Below are positions 10,180 through 17,392 of a stretch of DNA of 38,265 nt, piece after piece. The translations under genes were made by a program, and so were the position numbers. This stretch comes from Rickettsiales bacterium (lineage in GTDB: Bacteria > Pseudomonadota > Alphaproteobacteria > Rickettsiales > JALZUV01), in NCBI GenBank assembly GCA_029252805.1, contig JAQXAR010000037.1, positions 1 to 38,265 of the forward strand. Reading direction: 5' to 3'. Numbering within the stretch: the first letter of the stretch is position 1; every line of letters begins with the position of its first letter. The notes beneath the pieces were generated by a model, which was not told the origin of the DNA, searched no databases, and was given only the letters and a program-made list of their open reading frames with translations.

Positions 10180-10188
10180 GGGGGAGTG
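10168..10188. terminator. Bidirectional hairpin between FTR1 gene and htpG
   Basis: CACTCCTCC (10168-10176) pairs with GGGGGAGTG (10180-10188) as a nine-base stem (one G-T pair) whose loop is the TAA stop codon of the permease gene. On the minus strand it is followed by GGCTTTTCTG, a short T-run, so it probably ends htpG transcription and may also end the permease transcript. Confidence 0.6.
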
Positions 10189-10189
10189 C

Positions 10190-12115
10190 TTAAGCTGCTA
10201 AACCACTCGTCAAAAACTGTGTCAGACGGCGACTGAATGCGGCAGGGTCAGAAATTTCCTCACCCTCCGTAATCTTCGCTTGGTCTAGCAACAGCCACGC
10301 CATATCTTCGGCTTTGGCATTACGTCCCTGATCACCGATATTCTCAGCCAAGGCCTTAATCACCTGATGGTCAGGATTAATTTCCAGAATTTTGGCATAG
10401 GCCGTATCGGGCAGCTGCTTATTCTCGCGCATGAAGCGTTCCATTCGGATATCCATATCACCCTCAGCGACCGCCAAACAAACCGGGCTTTCCGACAGTT
10501 TATTCGTGGTACGCACTTGCTTTACAGACTCGCCGTAAATCTCTTGAAGCATCGTAACGAGCACCTCCATTTGACCAGATTCCTTCTCGTCTTCCTTGCT
10601 TTCCTCCGCCTTATCATCATCGGTATATTTATCGAGATCATTGCTGGCTTTGGTGACAGACTTGAACTGCTTACCCTTATATTCATTCACCACATTCACC
10701 CAGAAATCATCGACATGGTCATGCAGCAATATCACATTGATGCCATGCTTCTTGAAGCCCTCTAATTGTGGGTGATGGCGCAACGTTTCAAGCTTCTCTC
10801 CGGTCAGGTAATAGATCGTATTCTGATCTTCCTTCATGCCTTCAACATACGCATCCAGCGTGGTCGTAGAATCCCCTTCCGAGGTACTAAACATACAGGT
10901 TTCTAAGATACGTTCCTTCATCTGGCTCTGCTCGCACAGACCTTCCTTCAGCACGGCACCAAAATTATTCCAGAATTTCGTATATTCTTCCGGCTCTTTT
11001 TCGGATTTCTTCTTGAGCGTCATCAGCACTTTTTTGGTGATAGAATCCTGAATCTTTTGCAACATCGGATTATCTTGCAACGTCTCGCGGCTGATATTTA
11101 GCGGCAAGTCTTCGCTATCGACCACCCCACGCAAGAAGCGTAGATAAGCCGGCACAATCTCTACGTTTTCATCCGTAATAAACACGCGCTTCACGTAAAG
11201 CTTCACACGGCGGCGACGCTCCTGATTAAACAAATCAAATGGCTGCTGCGAGGGAATAAACAACAAGTTCGTATAGCTGAGATTGCCTTCAATTTTATTA
11301 TGCAAGATCGCCCAAGGCTCATCAGGCTGATGCGCTACGTGGTTGTAAAATTCTTTATACTGCTCATCCTCAATATCCTTGGTCGGGCGAGTCCAAAGCG
11401 CCGCCGCTTCATTGAGCTGATTGCTCTCACCCTCTTCATCGGTGAAATGGATAGGGAAGCTAATATGGTCCGAATAGGTTTGTGCAATATGGCTGATACG
11501 GTGCTTATCGGCATATTCCTCAGAATCGGCGCGCAAGTGTAGGATGATTTCCGTACCGCGCGTAAATTCATCCGTCACAGGCTCTAACGTAAATTCGCCC
11601 TCGCCTTCGGATTCCCATGTCCACGCTTCTTTCTCACCCGCTTTAAGCGAGCGAACAGTGACTTTATCCGCCACCATATAGGCCGCATAGAAACCCACAC
11701 CAAATTGACCAATCAACGAGGTATCCTTCGCCGAGTCACCCGTTAGCGCTTCCATAAATTCGCCCGTGCCAGATTTTGCAATCGTGCCGAGATTCGCCAC
11801 GAGATCATCACGGCTCATGCCAATACCATTATCGCGAAGGGTCAGCGTACGTTCGCCCTCATTGGACGAAATGGCAATGCTCAACTCTGCATCTTTACCT
11901 AGCAGCTTATCGTTCGAGAGCGCTTGATAGCGAAGCTTATCGCACGCATCGGATGCATTAGAAATCAGCTCGCGCAAGAAAATATCTTTATTGGTATAAA
12001 GCGAGTGAATCATCAGCTTCAGCACCTTGGAAATTTCCGCACTAAATTCGTGTTTCTCTACTTTAGATTCAGTCTTTTTAGACTCAGTCTTTTTCTTCGT
12101 TTTAGCTTCGGCCAT
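10190..12115 (-). CDS. htpG: Molecular chaperone HtpG (Hsp90)
   Basis: HtpG is the bacterial Hsp90, an ATP-driven dimeric chaperone of the cytoplasm. The GHKL ATP-binding domain shows FLRELISNASDACDKLRY, DNGIGMSRDDL and the GQFGVGFYAAYMVAD block; the middle and C-terminal dimerisation domains follow at normal length. I start at the ATG at 12115 (MAEAKTKKK), which has GGGAG eight bases upstream and gives 641 residues. A longer in-frame ATG at 12139 would add eight residues encoded inside a dispersed palindromic repeat and is unlikely. The N-terminus has a Lys-rich extension of about 20 residues before the domain. A sigma-32-like promoter lies at 12191-12218. Confidence 0.96.
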   Translation of the reverse strand: MAEAKTKKKTESKKTESKVEKHEFSAEISKVLKLMIHSLYTNKDIFLRELISNASDACDKLRYQALSNDKLLGKDAELSIAISSNEGERTLTLRDNGIGMSRDDLVANLGTIAKSGTGEFMEALTGDSAKDTSLIGQFGVGFYAAYMVADKVTVRSLKAGEKEAWTWESEGEGEFTLEPVTDEFTRGTEIILHLRADSEEYADKHRISHIAQTYSDHISFPIHFTDEEGESNQLNEAAALWTRPTKDIEDEQYKEFYNHVAHQPDEPWAILHNKIEGNLSYTNLLFIPSQQPFDLFNQERRRRVKLYVKRVFITDENVEIVPAYLRFLRGVVDSEDLPLNISRETLQDNPMLQKIQDSITKKVLMTLKKKSEKEPEEYTKFWNNFGAVLKEGLCEQSQMKERILETCMFSTSEGDSTTTLDAYVEGMKEDQNTIYYLTGEKLETLRHHPQLEGFKKHGINVILLHDHVDDFWVNVVNEYKGKQFKSVTKASNDLDKYTDDDKAEESKEDEKESGQMEVLVTMLQEIYGESVKQVRTTNKLSESPVCLAVAEGDMDIRMERFMRENKQLPDTAYAKILEINPDHQVIKALAENIGDQGRNAKAEDMAWLLLDQAKITEGEEISDPAAFSRRLTQFLTSGLAA

Positions 12116-12133
12116 TTTCTTACTCCCATTACC

Positions 12134-12170
12134 CGTCATTACAAGAAGCGTTAGCGACGCAGCAATGGCG
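12134..12170. repeat. Palindromic intergenic repeat in the htpG leader
   Basis: The sequence runs from CGTCATTAC to GCAATGGCG with an inner GCGT-TAGCG-ACGC hairpin. It belongs to the CGTCATTGC-GAGGAGCG-AGCGACG type of intergenic repeat common in bacterial genomes. It lies between the predicted promoter and the start codon of htpG and so would be transcribed in its 5' leader. Confidence 0.65.
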
Positions 12171-12190
12171 ATATTATTTACCTACAGAGG

Positions 12191-12218
12191 ATATGGTGCA
12201 GTTAAGTGGGATTTCAAG
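12191..12218 (-). promoter_or_regulatory. Candidate sigma-32 promoter of htpG
   Basis: On the minus strand CTTGAAA (12218-12212) is followed after 13 bases by CACCATAT (12198-12191). This is one mismatch from the classical heat-shock promoter CTTGAAA-N(11-16)-CCCCATNT. It is about 75 bases before the htpG start codon and just past the truncated GIY-YIG gene. Confidence 0.65.
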
Positions 12219-12232
12219 AGGCAGAATTGTCA

Positions 12233-12445
12233 TCAAACGGTAATATTAGAGGTGTATAATGTAGCATCCTCAATACATTCATGCAGTTCGTAGTAAACCA
12301 GCGCTTTAGTTTGGTATTTGCGGGAGAAACCTTCCATGACATCCGTACGATGCTCATAAACCCGACGAATTAAATTCGTCGTCATACCAATATATAACGT
12401 GCCGTTGCGCTCACTCGCTAAGATATAAATAGCAGGTTGTTTCAT
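12233..12445 (-). pseudogene. Truncated GIY-YIG nuclease-like protein
   Basis: The first 57 residues are clearly of the small GIY-YIG family: YILASERNGTLYIGMTTNLI, RRVYEHRTD, FSRKYQTKALVYYELHE. Family members of this type are about 90-100 residues and continue with an RREKQIKKW-like helix that carries part of the active site. Here the match stops after HECIEDA and the frame ends 70 residues from the start with an unrelated tail. No frame of the following DNA restores the missing end, so this looks like a 3'-truncated remnant, not a simple frameshift. The lost end coincides with the htpG promoter region. The ATG has only a weak ribosome binding site. Activity is unlikely. Confidence 0.7.
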
Positions 12446-12452
12446 ATTCTCA

Positions 12453-12479
12453 CTGGATACCCGCCTACGCGGGTATTTC
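12453..12479. repeat. Dispersed hairpin repeat, copy 1 (CTGGATACCCGC type)
   Basis: ATACCCGC (12457-12464) pairs perfectly with GCGGGTAT (12469-12476) around a CTAC loop, preceded by CTGG. A related copy in reverse orientation lies at 19963-19986 and a more distant one at 38111-38139. It fills the gap between gatB and the GIY-YIG remnant and may act as a transcript end for gatB, though no T-run follows. Confidence 0.65.
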
Positions 12480-12481
12480 GG

Positions 12482-13942
12482 TTAAGAAAGTTTTGCCTTA
12501 AGCACTTCATTCACCGCCTGCGGATTCGCTTTGCCTTGGCTGGCTTTCATCACTTGGCCGACGAAGAATCCGAATAGCTTGTCTTGACCGCCTTTATAAG
12601 CTGCTACTTTATCGGCATTGGCCGCCAGCACTTCATCAATCATCGCTTCAATCGCGCCCGTATCGGTCACTTGGCGTAGACCTTCTTCTTCGACGATCGT
12701 CGCCGCATCTGCGCCCGTTTCAAACATTTTATCGAGCACGTCTTTGGCGATCTTACCAGAGATGGTATTATCTTCCATAAGCGCCAGCAAACCACCAAAG
12801 GCTTGTGGCGAAACAGGAGAATCTTCAATGTCTTTTTCCAGCTTATTGAGGCGCGCGAAAAGTTCGCCTGTCATCCAATTCGCCGCAAGCTTGGCGTTAT
12901 TATCATTGGCCACTTGCTCAAAATACTCCGCCGAGGCTTTATCCGATACAAGCACCGATGCATCGTAAGGCTTTAGCCCCATATCGGTGATGTAGCGTTG
13001 TTTTTTATCATCCGGAAGCTCTGGCAAAGTCGCACGAATTTTCTCGACATACTCATCTGAAAATTCGAGTGGTAGCAAATCAGGGTCCGGGAAATAGCGA
13101 TAATCATGCGCATCGGCTTTGCTGCGCATACTACGTGTTTCGTTCTTGGCGGAATCATAGAGGCGCGTTTGTTGGTCAATCTCGCCGCCCGCTTCCAAAA
13201 TCTCCACCTGACGATTCGCTTCAAACTCAATCGCCTTTTGCAAGAAACGCATGGAGTTCAGGTTCTTAATTTCACAACGGGTACCAAGCTCAGTCTCGCC
13301 CACTTTACGCACGGATACATTCGCATCGCAACGCATGGAACCTTTTTCCATATCACCATCACACGTACCGAGATAACGCACGATAGAACGCAGCTTTTTC
13401 ATATAAAGCGCCGCTTCTTCAGGCGTGCGCATATCAGGCTCAGAAACAATCTCCATCAAGGCAACGCCCGAACGGTTAAGGTCAATGAACGTGCTATCCG
13501 GCGAATGCTCGTGCATCGATTTCCCGGCATCTTGTTCCATATGCAGGCGGGTAATACCGATTTCGCGGATCGTGCCATCTGGCATATCGAGCAGCAAGAC
13601 CCCTTCGCCCACGATTGGATCAAGGAATTGCGAGATTTGGTAGCCTTGCGGCAGATCTGCATAGAAATAATTCTTACGATCAAACACCGAACGGTTATTG
13701 ATTTGTGCTTTCAGCCCAAGGCCCGTGCGAACAGCTTGCTCGACTGCCACATCATTAATCACAGGCAACATGCCTGGCATCGCCGCATCAACGAAGCTCA
13801 CTTGTGTGTTAGGCTCCGCGCCAAATTCAGTGGCCGAACCCGAGAATAACTTGGCTTTCGTCGCGATTTGCGCGTGCACTTCAAGGCCGAGAACCACTTC
13901 CCAATCGCCTGTATTACCTTTGATGATATACGGTTCGCTCAT
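12482..13942 (-). CDS. gatB: Asp-tRNA(Asn)/Glu-tRNA(Gln) amidotransferase subunit B
   Basis: GatB is the kinase-like subunit of the GatCAB complex, which makes Gln-tRNA(Gln) and/or Asn-tRNA(Asn) by amidating the mischarged species. The 486-residue protein begins with the family motif [13 protein letters not shown] and carries [48 protein letters not shown] and CDANVSVR, followed by the C-terminal YqeY-like tRNA-binding domain ending [13 protein letters not shown]. The ATG at 13942 has AGGA at normal distance. gatA and gatC are not in the window, so the subunits are encoded at separate loci. It is followed upstream by tRNA-Gly on the same strand. Confidence 0.97.
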   Translation of the reverse strand: MSEPYIIKGNTGDWEVVLGLEVHAQIATKAKLFSGSATEFGAEPNTQVSFVDAAMPGMLPVINDVAVEQAVRTGLGLKAQINNRSVFDRKNYFYADLPQGYQISQFLDPIVGEGVLLLDMPDGTIREIGITRLHMEQDAGKSMHEHSPDSTFIDLNRSGVALMEIVSEPDMRTPEEAALYMKKLRSIVRYLGTCDGDMEKGSMRCDANVSVRKVGETELGTRCEIKNLNSMRFLQKAIEFEANRQVEILEAGGEIDQQTRLYDSAKNETRSMRSKADAHDYRYFPDPDLLPLEFSDEYVEKIRATLPELPDDKKQRYITDMGLKPYDASVLVSDKASAEYFEQVANDNNAKLAANWMTGELFARLNKLEKDIEDSPVSPQAFGGLLALMEDNTISGKIAKDVLDKMFETGADAATIVEEEGLRQVTDTGAIEAMIDEVLAANADKVAAYKGGQDKLFGFFVGQVMKASQGKANPQAVNEVLKAKLS

Positions 13943-13964
13943 GATTACTAATCCTCGTGAAATT

Positions 13965-14038
13965 TGGAGCGGGTGGCGGGAATCGAACCCGCGTATTTAG
14001 CTTGGAAGGCTAATGTTCTACCATTGAACTACACCCGC
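13965..14038 (-). tRNA. tRNA-Gly (anticodon TCC)
   Basis: Read on the minus strand, GCGGGTG pairs with CACCCGC as the acceptor stem, followed by discriminator T and an encoded CCA. The anticodon loop is CTTCCAA, and the T-arm has GGTTCGATTCC. Length is 74 bases with all four arms. Confidence 0.97.
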
Positions 14039-14192
14039 TTATCGGCTGGATATGAGAATTAGCAAGCGTAGGCGTTACTGGCAAGCAGTATAATACTTTA
14101 TCTACATAAAATAAGACAAAGAGTTAAATTAACTTCATTTTAAACTATTTATAATAATCTTAGCAAGATACAACTAAAAAGGAAAACATAAC

Positions 14193-14738
14193 ATGGTTAT
14201 GAATTACCAAGAGTTTAACGCGATATTCTCTCCTCCTGCAGAAATTACAGCAAACACGGTTAAAGCGAATGAAGTCGAAGCCAGCACAGCTACACCTGAG
14301 ATAGTCGAAACAGACGCAGTTGCAGCAGACGCTGCTGCAAAAGAAAAAAAAATCCCCAAACGTACAGAAGCTCAGAAAATTCAGGATGATATAAAACACC
14401 ATGCGGAAGCAGTTTTAATAGGTGAATTCTTTCATCTTAAGGAAAGCACCGTTACTGCCACAAACGAACTCCCTGATAAAGATCTATTAAACTTAGTAAA
14501 GCAGTTAAGTCAGCTTGGCACTATCGCTCGTAACGTGGGAACGAATGAACCCACAACGCACAAGATAATGGAGCAAATCGGAGCAGAAATTGCCACCAAA
14601 GGAATAACGTTTAAAGAGGCTTTGGCTACAATTGAAGAAATTCCCAATCATGATGTATATGGCGCCCCAGATGCGAAAGCAGAAATTTTAGATCAGTTTA
14701 GAGAAAAGGCAAAAAGTGGCGGCGGCCCCTCACTTTAG
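14193..14738 (+). CDS. Orphan hypothetical protein, 181 residues
   Basis: I do not recognise this protein. It has no signal peptide and no membrane segment. The first 65 residues are low in complexity, rich in Ala, Glu, Thr and Val, and end in a Lys-rich stretch (AKEKKIPKRTEAQK). The rest looks like a compact mostly helical domain with no cysteine. A ribosome binding site AAGGAAAA lies about nine bases before the ATG and a TATAAT sequence at 14150-14155 offers a promoter, so expression is plausible. It lies on the strand opposite to all its housekeeping neighbours, between tRNA-Gly and tRNA-Asp. Its composition resembles the other orphan gene at 15731-17389, but I see no clear sequence match between them. 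Confidence 0.7.
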   Translation: MVMNYQEFNAIFSPPAEITANTVKANEVEASTATPEIVETDAVAADAAAKEKKIPKRTEAQKIQDDIKHHAEAVLIGEFFHLKESTVTATNELPDKDLLNLVKQLSQLGTIARNVGTNEPTTHKIMEQIGAEIATKGITFKEALATIEEIPNHDVYGAPDAKAEILDQFREKAKSGGGPSL

Positions 14739-14770
14739 CATTATAAAATATCACCACTGGAAAGATGAAG

Positions 14771-14847
14771 TGGCGGGAGTGACGAGACTCGAACTCGCGG
14801 CCTTCGCCGTGACAGGGCGACGCTCTAACCAACTGAGCTACACCCCC
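14771..14847 (-). tRNA. tRNA-Asp (anticodon GTC)
   Basis: On the minus strand the gene starts GGGGGTGTAGCTCAG and ends CACTCCC-G-CCA. The anticodon loop CTGTCAC gives GTC, and the T-arm carries GAGTTCGAGTCTC. The length is 77 bases with an encoded CCA and discriminator G, as in other tRNA-Asp. Confidence 0.97.
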
Positions 14848-14909
14848 GCAGCTTCATTTATGCTTGTAAGATTTAGATGAACTAAAAGCAAGCATTTAAT
14901 CTACTTAAA

Positions 14910-14985
14910 TGGTGGGTGATGACGGGGTCGAACCGCCGACCTATTCGGTGTAAACGAATTGCTCTACCAGCTGAGCTAATCACCC
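14910..14985 (-). tRNA. tRNA-Val (anticodon TAC)
   Basis: On the minus strand GGGTGAT pairs with ATCACCC, followed by A-CCA. The anticodon loop TTTACAC gives TAC, and the T-arm has CGGTTCGACCCCG. The length is 76 bases. It lies between the HU gene and tRNA-Asp, an order also seen after hup in other alphaproteobacteria. Confidence 0.97.
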
Positions 14986-15065
14986 TTACCATAGTAAGTA
15001 GGTGCGTTGTTTAGCCTCTGATTTCACGCTTGGCAAGCGCTTTTGCACGATAAAACGCTGCTAAA

Positions 15066-15102
15066 CGAAAAACGGCGTCGCCACTGAGGCAACGCCGTTT
15101 GT
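15066..15102 (-). terminator. Rho-independent terminator of the HU gene
   Basis: On the minus strand AAACGGCGTTGCC pairs with GGCGACGCCGTTT (13 pairs, one mismatch) around a five-base loop, followed by TTCGTTT. The hairpin starts about 22 bases after the HU stop codon. Confidence 0.85.
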
Positions 15103-15123
15103 TCTTTTAAGTAAAACGCTTAA

Positions 15124-15417
15124 TTATGCAGCTTTTTTCTTATCTTTGTTCACAACTTCTTTCAAAGCCTTACCTGGACGGAATTTAGGCTGGTTAGAAG
15201 CAGCGATTTGGATCACTTCACCGTTACGTGGGTTACGGCCCGTTGTTGCTTTACGGTGTACGACAGTGAAAGTACCGAAACCTACGAGACGTACTTCATC
15301 GCCCGAAGCCATAGCACCCGTGATCGCTTCAAATACAGCATCAACCGCTTCAGTTGATTTTGCTTTAGTCAGATCAGACTGTGCTGCCACGGCTGAGATA
15401 AGTTCATTTTTGTTCAT
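15124..15417 (-). CDS. hup: HU family DNA-binding protein
   Basis: HU is a small dimeric nucleoid protein that bends DNA without much sequence preference. The 97-residue protein begins MNKNELISAVA and has the GFGTFTVVHRKATTGRNPRNG arm region followed by FRPGKALKEVVN, the standard HU layout, plus a Lys/Ala tail. An IHF subunit would be expected to differ in the arm and tail, so HU is preferred. The ATG has GGGAGTG six bases upstream. In related genomes hup directly follows lon on the same strand; here a 552-residue orphan gene on the other strand separates them. Confidence 0.95.
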   Translation of the reverse strand: MNKNELISAVAAQSDLTKAKSTEAVDAVFEAITGAMASGDEVRLVGFGTFTVVHRKATTGRNPRNGEVIQIAASNQPKFRPGKALKEVVNKDKKKAA

Positions 15418-15730
15418 AATTACACTCCCTATATATTGTGTATTTTACTATTAAAACGGGCTAAATAACTGCCAAGACCCGCTGTGAGCCTTGCATTATC
15501 GCCTCTGGAGCGGATGAAAGCACCAAAGAGCCATCATGTAAAGGGTAAAATGAGCTAAAATGGCAGTTTAGGGCCTTTTCAGGTCATTAAATGGAGAATA
15601 ACTCCCTATCCCCACAACTAAAAGGAGAGTTTTTGCAGAAAAATGTCCAACCTTAACAAAACTGAAACATTCGAGGAGTAGTATGAATGTAGTTAGAAAT
15701 ACAAATTGAAAGCCGCTTGAGAGCAAAATT
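15418..15730. other. Spacer between divergent HU gene and orphan gene
   Basis: This 313-base gap must hold promoters for both divergent genes. On the minus strand TTGGCA, 16 bases and TAATAG offer a weak HU promoter near 15450-15475. Toward the orphan gene there is a purine-rich AAAGGAGAG near 15621 and two very short reading frames (15643-15681 and 15683-15709), neither convincing. I see no RNA gene or repeat here. Confidence 0.4.
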
Positions 15731-17389
15731 ATGACTAAAGCACCACAATTCTTTAATCCGGTAAAGGCCTTATCCGAAGACGGCCGCCTCCTTACAGTAG
15801 CATCGAATATCGATCACCGTGATGAATACAAACGTGTTCAATCTGGGTTACGTGGAGGGGGCGACAACCTACAAGCTTCAGCTGCGCACCATTACGCTGC
15901 TGCAGTGGAAGCCTACGCATTTCTGAAACAGCAATCACAGGGCATAGACCCAACACAAGACATAGACTCAGAAGTTCACAAGGCCGAAAGAGAAAAAATG
16001 GCGACTGAACTAATGCGAAGACCCGCTGAAGCGCAGCGCAAAGAGCTTGAAGCAGTGATGAAATATGCAAAAGATGCAGGGCTAGGTAAGGCATGGCTAT
16101 TTGAAAACCGCGCAGAAGCCTATACGGATGACCTAGCGTATCTTATGAGAGACTTCAGATTCATAGATAATAAAGAAGCGGTGATGCATGCGTTCAAAGA
16201 TGCCTATTATGAAGACCAGTATATAGGACGAGATGCTACTACGTATCGTCAAAATCAACAAGATTACCTACAAGAAAAGAAAACCGCTAGAGCCAATCTT
16301 GTGATCGAACCAATTCCAGAATCTGCTCCCGAAGTTGAAACGACACAAAAAACTGCAGCAGCTGATCCGAAAAAGGGCGCGACCACTCCAACTGGAGAGG
16401 TTGAAGAAGCGAAACCAGTCGATCTCAGCACTCTCACTCCAGAGGCACAAGCAGCAAAAACAGCAGAACAAGAAGCAAACACGAACACAACAGGGTCTGA
16501 TGCCCAAAAGACTGGAGAAGCCGCCAAGACAAAAGATCCTCACTTCAATGAAGATTACCATGCCCGACTAAATAAAGACCATAAAGATCTAGATGGGAAA
16601 ACGGTTACGATTGACAAAGGTGATGGCACCTCACTTGTCGTGACCAATGCACTCGAAATGATGCACTTACTCGGCGAAGAAGGCTATAAGAAAATGTGCA
16701 ACTGCGATCCCAACTATATCGCACAAGCCGAAGAATACTCCGGTAAGAATTTCGAAATTAAAGTCGATGGTAAAGTAGTGGCCTCTTATGCTGCAAGTAT
16801 TGAAACTGTTAACAATGTTAAAGCACGCGAGGCAGTCAAAGAAGCTCCTCAGCTTGAAAAAATTTCTACACTAAAGCCAATAACGCCAAGCATAAGCCCT
16901 GAAGAACAAGCGCATATAGATATTACTAAAATCATAAACGACCGTGCAACTCGTGAAGTAACCTTGGATAGGATCAGAAATACCATGGTCAACAATCCAA
17001 AACATTTCTCAAATGCTAATATGAGGCGTTTTGACGAAACCGCTGCAGAATACGAAGCTGGAGACGGGGGTTTAGTAGAGTTTGAGAAAGATGTTTACCA
17101 GGCTCTTAACGGAAGTAAAATAGATTGGGCTGATAAAGACGGAGTGTCTCCTCTTGAAAAACTAGCAATCAAGAATCAAACCGCTCATAACACAAAACCT
17201 GGTGCAGACGCACCGATAGAGTTTGCAAGCATCCATGCCACCATTGCTAAAGCAGCAGCAGGTGCTAAAGCCGCGATTATGGAGCTGGAACCACCATCTG
17301 GAACAAAAGTTGATGTAGAAGCCCTAGCGGTACAAAGTGTAATTAAAGCAGACAACTATGCAATTAACACAGGTGGCATACAACATTAA
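15731..17389 (+). CDS. Orphan hypothetical protein, 552 residues
   Basis: I do not recognise this protein. It is hydrophilic throughout, without signal peptide or membrane segment. Three parts can be seen: a helical, charged N-terminal region (1-200) with many Ala/Tyr/Asp; a disordered Thr/Ala/Glu/Lys linker (about 200-275) with EAQAAKTAEQEANTNTT; and a C-terminal half with a small segment LDGKTVTIDKGDGTSLVVTN followed by LLGEEGYKKMCNCDPNYI, whose two cysteines are the only ones in the protein, and long helices to the end. It ends three bases before the end of convergent lon. Its orientation is opposite to lon and hup, which it separates. The architecture would fit a cytoplasmic structural or secreted effector-like protein, but no function can be assigned. 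A weak GAGAG precedes the ATG. Confidence 0.75.
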   Translation: MTKAPQFFNPVKALSEDGRLLTVASNIDHRDEYKRVQSGLRGGGDNLQASAAHHYAAAVEAYAFLKQQSQGIDPTQDIDSEVHKAEREKMATELMRRPAEAQRKELEAVMKYAKDAGLGKAWLFENRAEAYTDDLAYLMRDFRFIDNKEAVMHAFKDAYYEDQYIGRDATTYRQNQQDYLQEKKTARANLVIEPIPESAPEVETTQKTAAADPKKGATTPTGEVEEAKPVDLSTLTPEAQAAKTAEQEANTNTTGSDAQKTGEAAKTKDPHFNEDYHARLNKDHKDLDGKTVTIDKGDGTSLVVTNALEMMHLLGEEGYKKMCNCDPNYIAQAEEYSGKNFEIKVDGKVVASYAASIETVNNVKAREAVKEAPQLEKISTLKPITPSISPEEQAHIDITKIINDRATREVTLDRIRNTMVNNPKHFSNANMRRFDETAAEYEAGDGGLVEFEKDVYQALNGSKIDWADKDGVSPLEKLAIKNQTAHNTKPGADAPIEFASIHATIAKAAAGAKAAIMELEPPSGTKVDVEALAVQSVIKADNYAINTGGIQH

Positions 17390-17392
17390 GCC

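Noticed and set aside
13965-14985. tRNA-associated integration site (genomic island) around the orphan genes
   Set aside because: The orphans lie close to three tRNA genes, but I found no integrase and no direct repeat of a tRNA 3' end in the region.
15643-15709. Two tiny leader peptides (12 and 8 residues) before the large orphan gene
   Set aside because: The second has GAGGAG near its ATG, but such short frames arise by chance and there is no attenuator-like structure or codon bias to support them.
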